NCBI RefSeq assembly: GCF_001665685.1 | Contig: NZ_LZTB01000028.1 | Coordinates: forward strand, 62,001 to 126,000 | Direction of reading: 5' to 3' | DNA from: Mycobacterium sp. 852013-50091_SCH5140682 | GTDB lineage: Bacteria; Actinomycetota; Actinomycetes; Mycobacteriales; Mycobacteriaceae | DNA: 64,000 nt | In this document: in pieces, positions 47,062-56,545 of the stretch | How the letters are laid out: each line of letters starts with the position of its first letter | Numbering within the stretch: position 1 is the stretch's first letter | Translations under genes and position numbers: made by a program | Notes under the pieces: model-generated | What the model was told of the DNA's origin: nothing | The model's database searches: none | What the model saw: only the letters and a program-made list of their open reading frames with translations

Positions 47062-48245
47062 CCGAGCGCGTCGAACAGTTCCCGCAGCCCGGCGAGGCTG
47101 TGCGCGGACAGCACGTGGTCGCAGAACGGCAGCGCCGCGGCCATCGCCCCGGCGAGCGGGGCGAATCCGGGGGCGGCTGCGCGAGGGTTGAGCCAGATCA
47201 CCAGGTGTGCGCGACGCCGTAGCCGGCTCATGGCGTGGCGCAGCGTGTCCGGCTCGTCGGCGTCCCAGCCGTCCGAGGCGATCACCACGACAGCCCCCCG
47301 CAGGGCGTTGCCGTGCGGAGGTGTGAGCAGGGTGTTGATCGACCGGCCCACGTGAGTGCCGCCGTACCGGTCCGTCACCTTGTCGTTGGCCCGGGCCAGG
47401 GCGGTCTCGGCGCTTCGGTGTGACAGGGCCGCGGTGAGCCGCGTCAGCGTGGTCGCGAACGCGAACACCTCGGGACGCAGGCCCGTGGAACGCAGTGCCG
47501 TCGCCCGCATCAGGTGCAGGTAGACCGTGGCGTACGGCTGCATCGAACCGCTGACATCGCAGACCAGGACCACCCGGCGCGGCCGCGCCCGCCTGCGGGT
47601 GCGGGCCACCCGAAGTGGCTCCCATCCGGTCGTGCGAGATGCCTTGATGGTCGCGCGCAGATCGACGTGCCGACCGGCCGGGTGGCGTTGACGACGCAGG
47701 GTGCGCCGCTGCGGCCAGCGGGTTTGCGCGCTCTGCAGCCACACTCCGATGCGACGCAGCTCGTCGGCGTCGAATTGGTCGAACGGCGTGTCGGCGTGCG
47801 TGACGAGCCGGCTCGGCAGCAGGTCCGGCAGCGCATTGCCCGCGGGTGCCTGGGCAGCCCCGGCGAGCGCGGCGGGTCGCGTGGTCCACGGCAGCCCGGA
47901 ACCGCCCTCGGCCGAGTTCGAGTCGGTGGTGGGCCGCCCCGCGAGAGTCAGCGCCGGGTCCACAGGGCGTTTCAGGCTCACCGGATCGAGACTGAGCACG
48001 GCGTCGCCGAACACCACATCGAATACCACGTCGAACGCCGCAACGTCGTCGACGCGGCTCACCAGCGTCAGCCGCGCTGCCCAGTACAGCTGGGAACGGT
48101 GTGCGGGAGCCAGGATGTGCATGGCCTGCACCAGGCCGGCCGATCCGACAGCCGACACTGCTACTCCGGCGCCACGCAACCGGTCGACCAGGGCGACCGC
48201 GAACGCGGCGAGGTCGACCCCACGCAGGAGGTACGGACTCGTCAT
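47058..48245 (-). CDS. coxE: CoxE-like von Willebrand factor A protein
   Basis: 395 residues. The C-terminal half is a VWA domain with the metal-ion-dependent adhesion motif DVSGS in VVLVCDVSGSMQPYATVYL and later GTHVGRSINTLL and VVIASDGWDADEPD. The N-terminal half has FAVALVDRLRGAGV and YWAARLTLVSR as in CoxE. In CO dehydrogenase gene clusters CoxE works with the MoxR ATPase CoxD in maturation of the Mo-Cu site. It is the last gene of the cox operon and overlaps coxG by 4 bp. M. tuberculosis counterpart: Rv0368c. Confidence 0.9.
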   Translation of the reverse strand: MTSPYLLRGVDLAAFAVALVDRLRGAGVAVSAVGSAGLVQAMHILAPAHRSQLYWAARLTLVSRVDDVAAFDVVFDVVFGDAVLSLDPVSLKRPVDPALTLAGRPTTDSNSAEGGSGLPWTTRPAALAGAAQAPAGNALPDLLPSRLVTHADTPFDQFDADELRRIGVWLQSAQTRWPQRRTLRRQRHPAGRHVDLRATIKASRTTGWEPLRVARTRRRARPRRVVLVCDVSGSMQPYATVYLHLMRATALRSTGLRPEVFAFATTLTRLTAALSHRSAETALARANDKVTDRYGGTHVGRSINTLLTPPHGNALRGAVVVIASDGWDADEPDTLRHAMSRLRRRAHLVIWLNPRAAAPGFAPLAGAMAAALPFCDHVLSAHSLAGLRELFDALG

Positions 48246-48874
48246 CGACGGGCGCGGGCCATCCGTAACCGCCCGATGGTGAACACCACGACAGCCACCA
48301 GGAACGCCACCGCGACCCGGGGACCGTACTGCCTCAAGGCGCTGCCGCCGGCGAGGTCGAGAAGGTCGATCGGCTGCAGGTCTGCTGTCGGCGGTGCGGG
48401 GGCGACGGGTGCGTCGGCCGCCGCAGGTTGGTCGGCGGCGAGCTTGGCCTCCAACGAGTCGACGAACTGGCCCAGCAGCTTCTCGGACACCTGCTGCAAC
48501 ATGCCGCTGCCGAACTGCGCGAGCTTTCCGACGACCTTGAGATCGGTGTCGACGGTGACCCGGGTCGTCTGGCCCGCGTCGTGCAATCGGGCGGTGACCG
48601 TGGCGGCGGCGTTGCCGGTGCCGCGGGCTTCCTTGCCCTTGGCGTCGATGACGGCGCGATGCTCGTCGCGGTTCTGCTCGACGAAGCGCACCTTGCCGCT
48701 GAACTCACTGGTCACCGGGCCCACCTTGACCTTGACCTTGCCCAGTACGTCGTCGCCGTCCTGCCCGGTCAACTGTGCACCGGGCATCAGCGGGACCACT
48801 TGGTCGAGATCGGTGAGCAGATCCCACGCGTCCTCTATCGGCACACTGACGGTGAACTCGTTGGCGATCTTCAT
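48242..48874 (-). CDS. coxG: CoxG-like SRPBCC protein
   Basis: 210 residues. Residues 1-145 are a CoxG/SRPBCC domain (MKIANEFTVSVPIEDAWDLLTDLDQVVPLMPGAQL, then GKVKVKVGPVTSEFSGKVRF and QFGSGMLQQVSEKLLGQFVDSLEAKL). After a proline/alanine linker a membrane anchor lies at about 183-200 (RVAVAFLVAVVVFTIGRL) with a basic end. CoxG recruits the mature CO dehydrogenase to the membrane in other bacteria, binding a menaquinone-type lipid according to recent work in M. smegmatis. Overlaps coxD and coxE by 4 bp on each side. M. tuberculosis counterpart: Rv0369c. Confidence 0.92.
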   Translation of the reverse strand: MKIANEFTVSVPIEDAWDLLTDLDQVVPLMPGAQLTGQDGDDVLGKVKVKVGPVTSEFSGKVRFVEQNRDEHRAVIDAKGKEARGTGNAAATVTARLHDAGQTTRVTVDTDLKVVGKLAQFGSGMLQQVSEKLLGQFVDSLEAKLAADQPAAADAPVAPAPPTADLQPIDLLDLAGGSALRQYGPRVAVAFLVAVVVFTIGRLRMARARR

Positions 48875-49758
48875 AGTGCGCTCCCTCTCAGTTCCAGCAT
48901 GGCGTCGTGCAGGATTCGGCTGTCGTCAGGGGTTTTGGCCAGGGCGCCGAGTGTGCCCAGCGCGGCAGGAACGACCAGGTCCCCGACCCCGAGAGCGACC
49001 AGTGCGGCCACCCAGTCGATGGTTTCCGCGATGCCCGGGGGTTTGTCCAAGTCGAGATCGCGTGCGGCACCGACGAACTGGGCCGCACGTTCGATGAGTG
49101 CATCGGCGGCGCCGGGCACAGTGCGGCGCACGATCGCGACGGCCGTGACCCGGTCGGGGTATTCGATCCAGTGGTAGAGGCAGCGCCGGCGCAAGGCGTC
49201 ATGCAGGTCGCGACTGCGGTTGGAGGTCAGCACCACGATCGGCGGCTGCTCGGCAACGAACGTCCCGAGCTCGGGCACGGTGACCGCGGCCTCGCCGAGG
49301 AATTCCAGCAACAGCGCCTCGAATTCGTCATCGGCACGGTCGATCTCGTCGACGAGCAGCACCGGCGGGTTCGGCCCGCGGTGCCGGACACTCTGCAGGA
49401 TGGGCCGGTCGACGAGATACGCCTCGGTGTAGAGGTCGGATTCGCCGATTGCCTGTCCGCCGTGAGCCTCCGCCAACCGGATCGAGAGCAGCTGGCGCTG
49501 GTAGTTCCAGTCATAGAGGGCCTCGGCGGCCGTCAACCCCTCGTAGCACTGCAACCGAATCAACGGGGTATCAAGCACTGCGGCAAGGGTTTTGGCGGCG
49601 GTCGTCTTACCGACACCGGGTTCGCCCTCCAACAGCAGTGGCCGGCCCATGGTCACCGCCAGGTAGATCGCCGTCGCGGTACCCTCGCCGAGCAGGTAGT
49701 CGTGGCCGTCGAAACGCCGCACCACATCGGCGACGCTGCCGAATGGTTCAGTGGCCAT
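48871..49758 (-). CDS. coxD: MoxR family AAA+ ATPase (CoxD-like)
   Basis: 295 residues from the ATG at 49758. Walker A GEPGVGKTTAAKTLA (near residue 43), Walker B PVLLVDEIDRADDEFEALLLEFL, sensor 1 VVLTSNRSRDLHDALRRRC and the MoxR-typical WIEYPDR. In CO-oxidising bacteria CoxD, an ATPase of this type, is needed to insert sulfur and copper into the CoxL active site, acting with the VWA protein CoxE. The gene overlaps the upstream XdhC-like gene by 11 bp and coxG by 4 bp. M. tuberculosis counterpart: Rv0370c. Confidence 0.92.
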   Translation of the reverse strand: MATEPFGSVADVVRRFDGHDYLLGEGTATAIYLAVTMGRPLLLEGEPGVGKTTAAKTLAAVLDTPLIRLQCYEGLTAAEALYDWNYQRQLLSIRLAEAHGGQAIGESDLYTEAYLVDRPILQSVRHRGPNPPVLLVDEIDRADDEFEALLLEFLGEAAVTVPELGTFVAEQPPIVVLTSNRSRDLHDALRRRCLYHWIEYPDRVTAVAIVRRTVPGAADALIERAAQFVGAARDLDLDKPPGIAETIDWVAALVALGVGDLVVPAALGTLGALAKTPDDSRILHDAMLELRGSAL

Positions 49759-50533
49759 GCGCATCGCAGTGGTGTTCGGCGGACGGCCCGGCGTGAGTAT
49801 CGAACGAACGCTCCGCGAGGCCACCGACCCGGATGCCCTGGATCACCTCGGCCACGATGGACACTGCGATCTCGGCGGGAGTTTTCGCGCCGATGGACAG
49901 CCCGACCGGGGTGTGCACGCGCGCACGTTCGGCCTCCGACAGCTGCATGGCATCCAGGATCGAAGTGCCCCGCACCCGGCTGGCCACCAGACCGACATAC
50001 CCCACCCCGGCATCCAGTGCGGCCCTGATGATCTCGGCCTCGGGGCCACCGAGGCTCGCGATGACGACCGCGGTGGTGTCACCGAAATCGGCGCCGTCGA
50101 CGCCTGCCGGACGGCGCACGTCGTAGCCGAGCACCGCGCACAGGTCGACCACGCGGTCGCCTACGGGTGTGGCCCCGACGATCTGCACCAGGGGCGCAGG
50201 CACTTCGGGCGCCAGGAAGATCTCCAGCGCACCTCCGGACAGGCACGGGTTGACCACGACGCACGCGCCCGGGGCCTCCGGGAAATGCACATCACCGTCC
50301 GGCAGCACCCGCAACAGCACGCTCTGACCGACCTGCAGGGCCCCCAATGCGGCCTTGCGTACCGAGTTTTGGGCACACTGCCCGCCGACGAACCCCTCGA
50401 TGGTGCCGTCGGCAAGCAGGATCGCCTCGTCGCCGGCATGGGCCGAGGCGGGCGGCTGCGCGCGCACCACCGTGGCGTGCACAAAAGGGGTTCGGGCCTG
50501 TCGCAGTTGCGCGACCCGATCGGTCAGCGTCAT
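49748..50533 (-). CDS. XdhC/CoxI family molybdoenzyme maturation protein
   Basis: 261 residues. The N-terminal XdhC domain has TPFVHATVVRAQPPASAHAGDEAILLADGTIEGFVGGQCAQNSV with the conserved GG-x-C segment; the C-terminal Rossmann-like domain has TAVVIASLGGPEAEIIRAALDAGVGYVGLVASR, TPVGLSIGAKTPAEIAVSIVAEVI. The tail after residue 240 is histidine-rich (SFDTHAGPSAEHHCDAHGH), suggesting metal binding. XdhC proteins bind the molybdenum cofactor and assist its sulfuration before insertion. It lies between coxL and coxD. M. tuberculosis counterpart: Rv0372c. Confidence 0.9.
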   Translation of the reverse strand: MTLTDRVAQLRQARTPFVHATVVRAQPPASAHAGDEAILLADGTIEGFVGGQCAQNSVRKAALGALQVGQSVLLRVLPDGDVHFPEAPGACVVVNPCLSGGALEIFLAPEVPAPLVQIVGATPVGDRVVDLCAVLGYDVRRPAGVDGADFGDTTAVVIASLGGPEAEIIRAALDAGVGYVGLVASRVRGTSILDAMQLSEAERARVHTPVGLSIGAKTPAEIAVSIVAEVIQGIRVGGLAERSFDTHAGPSAEHHCDAHGH

Positions 50534-50545
50534 CGGCGTCTCCCT

Positions 50546-52941
50546 CTAGATAGGCGGTCTGGCCCGGCCCTGCATGGCCTCCCACACCCGCGACGGCGTC
50601 AACGGCATGTCGGCGTGCCTAACCCCGAACGGCGCCAACGCATCCACGACGGCGTTCACGACGGCGGGCGGCGAACCGACCGTGGCGGACTCACCGATAC
50701 CCTTCGCGCCGATGGGGTGGTGCGGCGACGGGGTCACGGTGTGGCCGGTCTCGAAGTGCGGTACTTCCATCGCGGTCGGGATGAGGTAGTCCATCAGCGA
50801 TCCGCCCAGGCAATTGCCGTCCTCGTCGAACGCGATCATCTCCATCAGCGCCATGCCGATGCCGTCGACCAGGCCGCCGTGCACCTGCCCTTCGATGATC
50901 ATCGGGTTGATCCGGGTACCGCAGTCGTCGACCGCGAGGAACCGGCGCACTTTGACCACCGCCGTGCCGGGATCGACGTCGACGACGCAGAAGTACGCCC
51001 CGTACGGATAAGTGAGATTCTCTGGGTTGTAACAGATCTGGGCGTCGAGCCCGCCTTCCAGCCCCTCCGGCAGATCCCCCGCGCCGTGGGCCCGCATCGC
51101 GATGTCCTGGATGGTCACCGACGCCGTGGGGTCGCCCTTGACGTGGAAGCTGCCCTTGTCCCACTCGAGGTCGGCAACGGAGGCTTCCAGCATGCCCGAG
51201 GCGATGATCTTGGCCTTGTCGCGCACCTTGCGGGCGACCAACGCAGCTGCCGCACCCGACACCGGGGTGGACCGGCTGCCGTAGGTGCCCAGGCCGAACG
51301 GCGTCTGATCGGTGTCGCCGTGCACGACGTCGATGTCCTCGGGCGGGATACCGAGTTCCTCGGCGACGATCTGCGCGAACGTCGTCTCGTGCCCCTGCCC
51401 CTGCGTCTGGACACTCAAGCGCACCACGGCTTTTCCGGTCGGATGCACCCGCAGCTCACAGCCGTCGGCCATGCCGAGCCCCAGGATGTCCATGTCCTTG
51501 CGCGGCCCGGCGCCCACGGCCTCGGTGAAGAACGACATGCCGATGCCCATGAGTTCACCGCGCTCGCGCTTCTCCCGCTGTTCGGCTCGCAGTCCGTCGT
51601 AGTCGATCATCTCCATCGCCAGGCGCATGGTCTTCTCGTACTCGCCGGAGTCGTACACCCAGCCGGTCTTCGACTTGTACGGGAACTGCTCGGGCTTCAA
51701 CAGGTTTCGCAGCCGCAGCTCGGCGGGATCCATCTTGAGCTCGAACGCCAGGCAATCCACCAGACGCTCGACGAAGTACACGGCCTCGGTGATGCGGAAC
51801 GAGCACGCGTACGCCACGCCACCGGGCGCCTTGTTGGTGTACACCGCGGTCATGTGGCAGTAGGCGGCCTCGATGTCGTAGCTGCCGGTGAACACCCCGA
51901 AGAAGCCGGCGGGGTACTTCGTCGGGGCGGCAGTGCCGTTGAACGCGCCGTGGTCGGCCAGTACATTGGACCGGATCGCGAGGATCTTGCCGTCACTGCG
52001 CGCGGCGATCTCACCGACCATGATGTAGTCACGCGCAAAGCCTGTGCTGGTGAGGTTTTCGCTGCGGTCTTCCATCCACTTGACGGGCTTACCGAGCAGC
52101 AGCGAGCCGACGATCGCGCACACATAGCCGGGATAGATCGGCACCTTGTTGCCGAATCCGCCACCGATGTCGGGGGAGATCACCCGGATCTTGTGCTCGG
52201 GCAGACCTGCGACCAGTGCGTACAGCGTGCGGTGCGCGTGCGGGGCCTGCGAGGTGCACCAGAGTGTCAGCTTGCCGGATACGGGGTCCAGATCGGCCAC
52301 CGCACCGCAGGTTTCCATCGGTGCGGGATGCACCCGCGGATAGACGATTTCCTGCTTGACCACCACGTCGGCCGTCGCAAACACCGCCTCGGTGGCGGCG
52401 GCGTCACCGGTCTCCCAGTCGAAGCAGTGATTGTCGGTCTTGCCGTCGAGGTCGGTGCGAATCACCGGGGCATCGGCGTCCAGCGCGTGCCTGGCATCGA
52501 TCACGGGATCCAGCGGGTCGTACTCGACGTCGATGAGCTCCAAGGCATCCCGCGCCGAGTAGCGGTCCTCGGCGACGACGAAGGCCACCTCCTGGCCCTG
52601 GAACCGCACCTTGTCGGTCGCCAGCACGGCCTGCACATCATTGGACAGGGTCGGCATCCACGCCAGGCCCTTGCCCGCCAGGTCCGCGCCGGTCACGACG
52701 GCCTTGACCTTCGGATGCGCCTGCGCCGCACTGACATCGACGCTGACGATCCGGGCGTGGGCGTACGGCGAGCGGAGTATCGCCAGGTGCAGCATGCCGG
52801 GCAGCTTCACGTCGTCGACATAGTTGCCGCGACCGCGGATGAACCGCGGGTCCTCCTTGCGCAGCATCCTGCCGTGCCCGCAGGGCTTCTCGTCGTTGAC
52901 GGCGGTGTCCTCGGGCCGGTCGACCGGGTTTTCCAAAGTGG

Positions 52942-52945
<4 letters not shown>
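50546..52945 (-). CDS. coxL: aerobic carbon monoxide dehydrogenase, large subunit (form I)
   Basis: 799 residues from a GTG that overlaps the coxS stop (GTGA). Catalytic molybdenum-copper subunit that oxidises CO to CO2 with water, feeding electrons to the respiratory chain. The active-site loop AYACSFR (Cys381) matches the form I signature AYxCSFR that separates true CO dehydrogenases from form II relatives. Other molybdopterin contacts: GGGFGNKVPIYP near 261-272, QGQGHETTFAQIVAEELG, GTYGSRSTPVSGAAAAL and IGAKGIGESATVGSPPAVVNAV with the base-like glutamate. M. smegmatis CO dehydrogenase of this type supports survival on atmospheric CO. Confidence 0.97.
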
Positions 52946-53418
<473 letters not shown>

Positions 53419-53435
53419 GATCAATTTCCTTCCGG

Positions 53436-54311
53436 TCATGGGGTGCTGAGTATCCGCTCGACCGCGGTGCGCAACGTGCGGATGGTCAGCTCGGATGCGA
53501 GGTGCCGCTTGTAGTCGGCGCTGCCGCGCATGTCGCCGATCGGTTCGCAGGCCTGCGCGGCGGTTGCTCCCGCCGCGGCGAAGGTCTCCTCGGTCGCCGG
53601 TCGACCCGCCAGGGAATCCGCCAGCGTGCGCAGCGCCTGAGCGTCGGCGTTGACCGCGGTGAGGCCGATGCGTGCGGCGACGATCGAATCCCCATCGAGT
53701 GTCACCTGCGCGCCGGCCGCCGTCACCGCCCAATCCCCCACGCGCCGTTCTACTTTCGCGTACGCACTGGAGGTGCGGTGGCGTACCGGTATCCGCACCT
53801 CGATGAGCATCTCGTTGTGGGCCAGCGCGGTCTCGTACGGGCCGACCAGGAAATCGTCGATGGGAATCTCCCGGTCCCCCGATGGTCCGTGCACCAGGCA
53901 GACCGCACCGACGACACCGCACACAGTGGTCAGGTCTTCGGCCGGGTCGGCCTGACAGAGCGACCCGCCGAGGGTGCCCCGGTTGCGGACGACGGGGTCG
54001 GCGATCACCCGTTCGGCGTCGCGGAAGATGGGGCACACCTGGGCCAGCGGATCTGACTCCAGCACCTCGCGGTGCCGAGCCATGGCCCCGATGCGCACGA
54101 GGGTGGGGTCGGTGACGATATAGCCGAGCTCGGCGGCGAGGTCGTTGATGTCGACGAGGTATTCGGGGTTGGCGATCCGCAGCTTCATCATCGGCAGCAG
54201 GCTGTGACCGCCTGCGACGATCTTGGCGTCCTCACCCAACCTGTCCAGCAGACCGACGGCGTGGTCGACGCTGGTGGCGCGTTCGTACTCGAAGGGGCCG
54301 GGAACTTGCAT
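53436..54311 (-). CDS. coxM: CO dehydrogenase, medium FAD-binding subunit
   Basis: 291 residues from the ATG at 54311; a TTG at 54347 would add 12 residues. FAD-binding motifs AGGHS at 33-37 and TLGG at 113-116 correspond to the AGGHS and TIGG motifs of known CoxM proteins, and the C-terminal CO dehydrogenase flavoprotein domain follows (PVRHRTSSAYAKVERRVGDWAVTAAG). Electrons leave the enzyme through this FAD towards quinone. A 26-bp perfect hairpin separates it from the upstream XdhC-like gene. M. tuberculosis counterpart: Rv0375c. Confidence 0.96.
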   Translation of the reverse strand: MQVPGPFEYERATSVDHAVGLLDRLGEDAKIVAGGHSLLPMMKLRIANPEYLVDINDLAAELGYIVTDPTLVRIGAMARHREVLESDPLAQVCPIFRDAERVIADPVVRNRGTLGGSLCQADPAEDLTTVCGVVGAVCLVHGPSGDREIPIDDFLVGPYETALAHNEMLIEVRIPVRHRTSSAYAKVERRVGDWAVTAAGAQVTLDGDSIVAARIGLTAVNADAQALRTLADSLAGRPATEETFAAAGATAAQACEPIGDMRGSADYKRHLASELTIRTLRTAVERILSTP

Positions 54312-54349
54312 GTGACCCAGCTCACGCCTGTCTGTCGTCGGCGTCAATA

Positions 54350-54375
54350 GCGAGTTAAGCGATCACTTAACTCGC
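54350..54375. promoter_or_regulatory. perfect hairpin between the XdhC-like gene and coxM
   Basis: GCGAGTTAAG (54350-54359) and CTTAACTCGC (54366-54375) are perfect inverted repeats with a 6-nt spacer. The TAA stop of the XdhC-like gene lies inside the right arm. AT-rich arms make it more like a protein-binding operator or mRNA-processing site than a strong terminator. Between it and coxM lies TGTGA-CCCAGC-TCACG (54311-54326), one mismatch from the CRP consensus. Confidence 0.55.
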
Positions 54376-55536
54376 CGGTTGGGACACCTGTTGCCCCAGC
54401 TCGTGGTGGATCCTGCCGCCGGTTTCGCCCAGGGGCCTGCCGCCGCCGCCCCATCGCCGGGCCACGATCTCCGCCGCGATCGACACTGCGGTCTCCTCCG
54501 GGGTCCGGCCACCGAGGTCCAACCCGATCGGGCTGGACAGTCCGGCCAACTCGGCTTCGGTCAGCCCCGCCTCGCGCAGCCGTTGCAGCCGGTCCTCGTG
54601 GGTGCGCCGCGATCCCATCGCACCGATGTAGGCGGCCCGGGCGTTCTCGGGTAACCGCAGCGCCACCTCCAGCAGCGGCACGTCGAACTTGGGGTCGTGG
54701 GTCAGCACGCAGATCACGGTGCGGGAGTCGATGGCGCCGGCGGCGACCTGCGCGGCCAGGTAGCGATGCGGCCAATCGACGACGACCTCGTCGGCCGTCG
54801 GGAACCGCGCCGAGGTGGCGAACACGGGGCGGGCATCACAAACGGTGACGCGGTAGCCCAGGAACGCACCCTGCTGCGCGACCGCGGCGGCGAAGTCGAT
54901 GGCCCCGAACACGAGCATGCGGGGCCGCGGCGCATGACTCGCGACGAACACCTCCATGCCCTCGCCGCGCCGTTGACCGTCAGGCCCGTAGGTCAGCACC
55001 TCACTGCGGCCGGCCGCGAGCAGGCCGCGCGCATCGTCGGTCACCGCGGCGTCCGCCCGTAAAGACCCGAGTGAGCCGTCGACTGGACCGTCCCCCGGGT
55101 CGCGGCGCACCACCAGCCGCCTGCCGACCCAGGTCACGTCGGGGTGCGCGATGACCGTCGCGACGGCGACCGGGCGGTGCGCGTCGATGTCGGCAGCGAC
55201 GGCGTCCAACTCACGAAAAGTGCTCTGCGACACCGGTTCCACGAAGACGTCGAGTATTCCGCCGCACGTCAGCCCGACCTCGAACGCATCATCGTCGCTG
55301 ACGCCGTAGCGCTGCAGCACAGGGACTGCCGTGGCCAGCACTTCGGACGCCAGTTCGTAGACCGCACCCTCGACACAACCGCCCGACACCGAGCCGCTCA
55401 CCGTGCCGTCGGCCGCCACCACCATCGCGGCACCGGGCGGGCGCGGGGCCGATCGAGATGTCCGCACCACCGTCGCGAGACCGGCGGTGCCGCCTGCCCG
55501 CCAGACTGCTAACAGAGTGCTCAGCACCTCTCTCAC
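54367..55536 (-). CDS. XdhC family molybdoenzyme maturation protein (CoxF-like)
   Basis: 389 residues from GTG, longer than the other XdhC-like protein in the operon. N-terminal XdhC domain: GTAGLATVVRTSRSAPRPPGAAMVVAADGTVSGSVSGGCVEGAVYELA with the SGGCVE motif and VGLTCGGILDVFVEP. C-terminal Rossmann domain: RPRMLVFGAIDFAAAVAQQGAFLGYRVTVCDARPVFAT, then YIGAMGSRRTHEDRL and IGLDLGGRTPEETAVSIAAEIVA. First gene of the cox operon and divergent from the LysR gene (22 bp between start codons). M. tuberculosis counterpart: Rv0376c. Confidence 0.92.
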   Translation of the reverse strand: MREVLSTLLAVWRAGGTAGLATVVRTSRSAPRPPGAAMVVAADGTVSGSVSGGCVEGAVYELASEVLATAVPVLQRYGVSDDDAFEVGLTCGGILDVFVEPVSQSTFRELDAVAADIDAHRPVAVATVIAHPDVTWVGRRLVVRRDPGDGPVDGSLGSLRADAAVTDDARGLLAAGRSEVLTYGPDGQRRGEGMEVFVASHAPRPRMLVFGAIDFAAAVAQQGAFLGYRVTVCDARPVFATSARFPTADEVVVDWPHRYLAAQVAAGAIDSRTVICVLTHDPKFDVPLLEVALRLPENARAAYIGAMGSRRTHEDRLQRLREAGLTEAELAGLSSPIGLDLGGRTPEETAVSIAAEIVARRWGGGGRPLGETGGRIHHELGQQVSQPAS

Positions 55537-55542
55537 GTTTTC

Positions 55543-55552
55543 AATTTAGGCT
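55543..55552. promoter_or_regulatory. overlapping divergent -10 elements of cox operon and lysR
   Basis: On the minus strand TAAATT (55548-55543) lies 6 nt before the GTG at 55536; on the plus strand TAGGCT (55547-55552) lies 6 nt before the GTG at 55559. Both fit TANNNT with leaderless spacing and they share the two bases 55547-55548. The 22-bp gap therefore appears to hold two back-to-back leaderless promoters that cannot both be occupied at once. Confidence 0.5.
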
Positions 55553-55558
55553 GCATAC

Positions 55559-56515
55559 GTGACACCTGCGCAACTGCGTGCATTTTCGGCGGTGGTCAGA
55601 CTCGGTTCGGTGCGCGCGGCTGCCGAGGAGCTCGGCGTTTCCGATGCCGGGGTGTCGATGCACGTCGCCCAGCTGCGCAAAGAACTCGACGATCCGCTGT
55701 TCACCAGGACAGCGGCCGGGCTGGCGTTCACCCCGGGCGGGCTGCGGCTGGCCAGCCGCGCCATCGAGATTCTGGGCCTGCAGCAGCAGACCGCGATCGA
55801 GGTGACCGAAGCCGCGCACGGCCGCAGGCTGCTGCGCATCGCGGCGTCGAGCGCCTTCGCCGAGCACGCGGCACCGGGCCTCATCGAACTGTTTTCGTCC
55901 CGCGCCGACGACCTTTCGGTCGAGCTCAGCGTGCATCCGACCGGCCAGTTCGCGCATCTGATCACCTCGCGCGCCGTCGACATCGCGCTGGGCCCGGCCC
56001 CCGACAGCAACGGCCAGGAACTCGTCGTCCGGCCCTTCCTGAAGTATCAGATCATCACGGTCACCGCACCCGACAGCCCACTGGCCGGCCGCACCCCCAC
56101 GCCAGGCCTACTTCAGGAACAACACTGGCTGCTGGGCCCGCCAGGCGGCAGCGTCGACGGCGAAATCGCTTCCATGCTGCGCAGTCTCGCGATTCCCGAC
56201 GCACGCCAACGCATCTTTCAGAGCGATGCCGCCGCGCTCGACGAAGTTCAGCGCGTCGGCGGGCTGACACCGACCATCGGCTTCGCCGTCGCGAAGGATC
56301 TGACGAGCGGACGGCTCGTCCACGTCAAGGGCCCAGGCCTGCAGATCTCCGGCGAATGGTCAGCCTCCACCCTGCCCACCGCAGCGCGCCAGCCCGCCGT
56401 CTCGGAGCTGGTCCGGTTCATCACCACACCGCGTTGCACGCAGGCGATGATCCGCGGCACGGGCGTGGGGGTGGCCCGGTTCCGGCCGAAAGTGCATGTG
56501 ACCCTGTGGAGTTGA
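55559..56515 (+). CDS. LysR family regulator divergent from the cox operon
   Basis: 318 residues from GTG. N-terminal helix-turn-helix: MTPAQLRAFSAVVRLGSVRAAAEELGVSDAGVSMHVAQLRKELDDPLFTRTAAGLAFTPGGLRLASRA over residues 1-68. The effector domain begins RRLLRIAASSAFAEHAAPGLIELF. Its start is 22 bp from that of the XdhC-like gene, and the pairing is conserved in M. tuberculosis (Rv0377), so it is the prime candidate regulator of CO dehydrogenase expression. Inducer unknown. Confidence 0.93.
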   Translation: MTPAQLRAFSAVVRLGSVRAAAEELGVSDAGVSMHVAQLRKELDDPLFTRTAAGLAFTPGGLRLASRAIEILGLQQQTAIEVTEAAHGRRLLRIAASSAFAEHAAPGLIELFSSRADDLSVELSVHPTGQFAHLITSRAVDIALGPAPDSNGQELVVRPFLKYQIITVTAPDSPLAGRTPTPGLLQEQHWLLGPPGGSVDGEIASMLRSLAIPDARQRIFQSDAAALDEVQRVGGLTPTIGFAVAKDLTSGRLVHVKGPGLQISGEWSASTLPTAARQPAVSELVRFITTPRCTQAMIRGTGVGVARFRPKVHVTLWS

Positions 56516-56545
56516 GCCACAGGTAGACCGCACGTTGAGCGCCGC

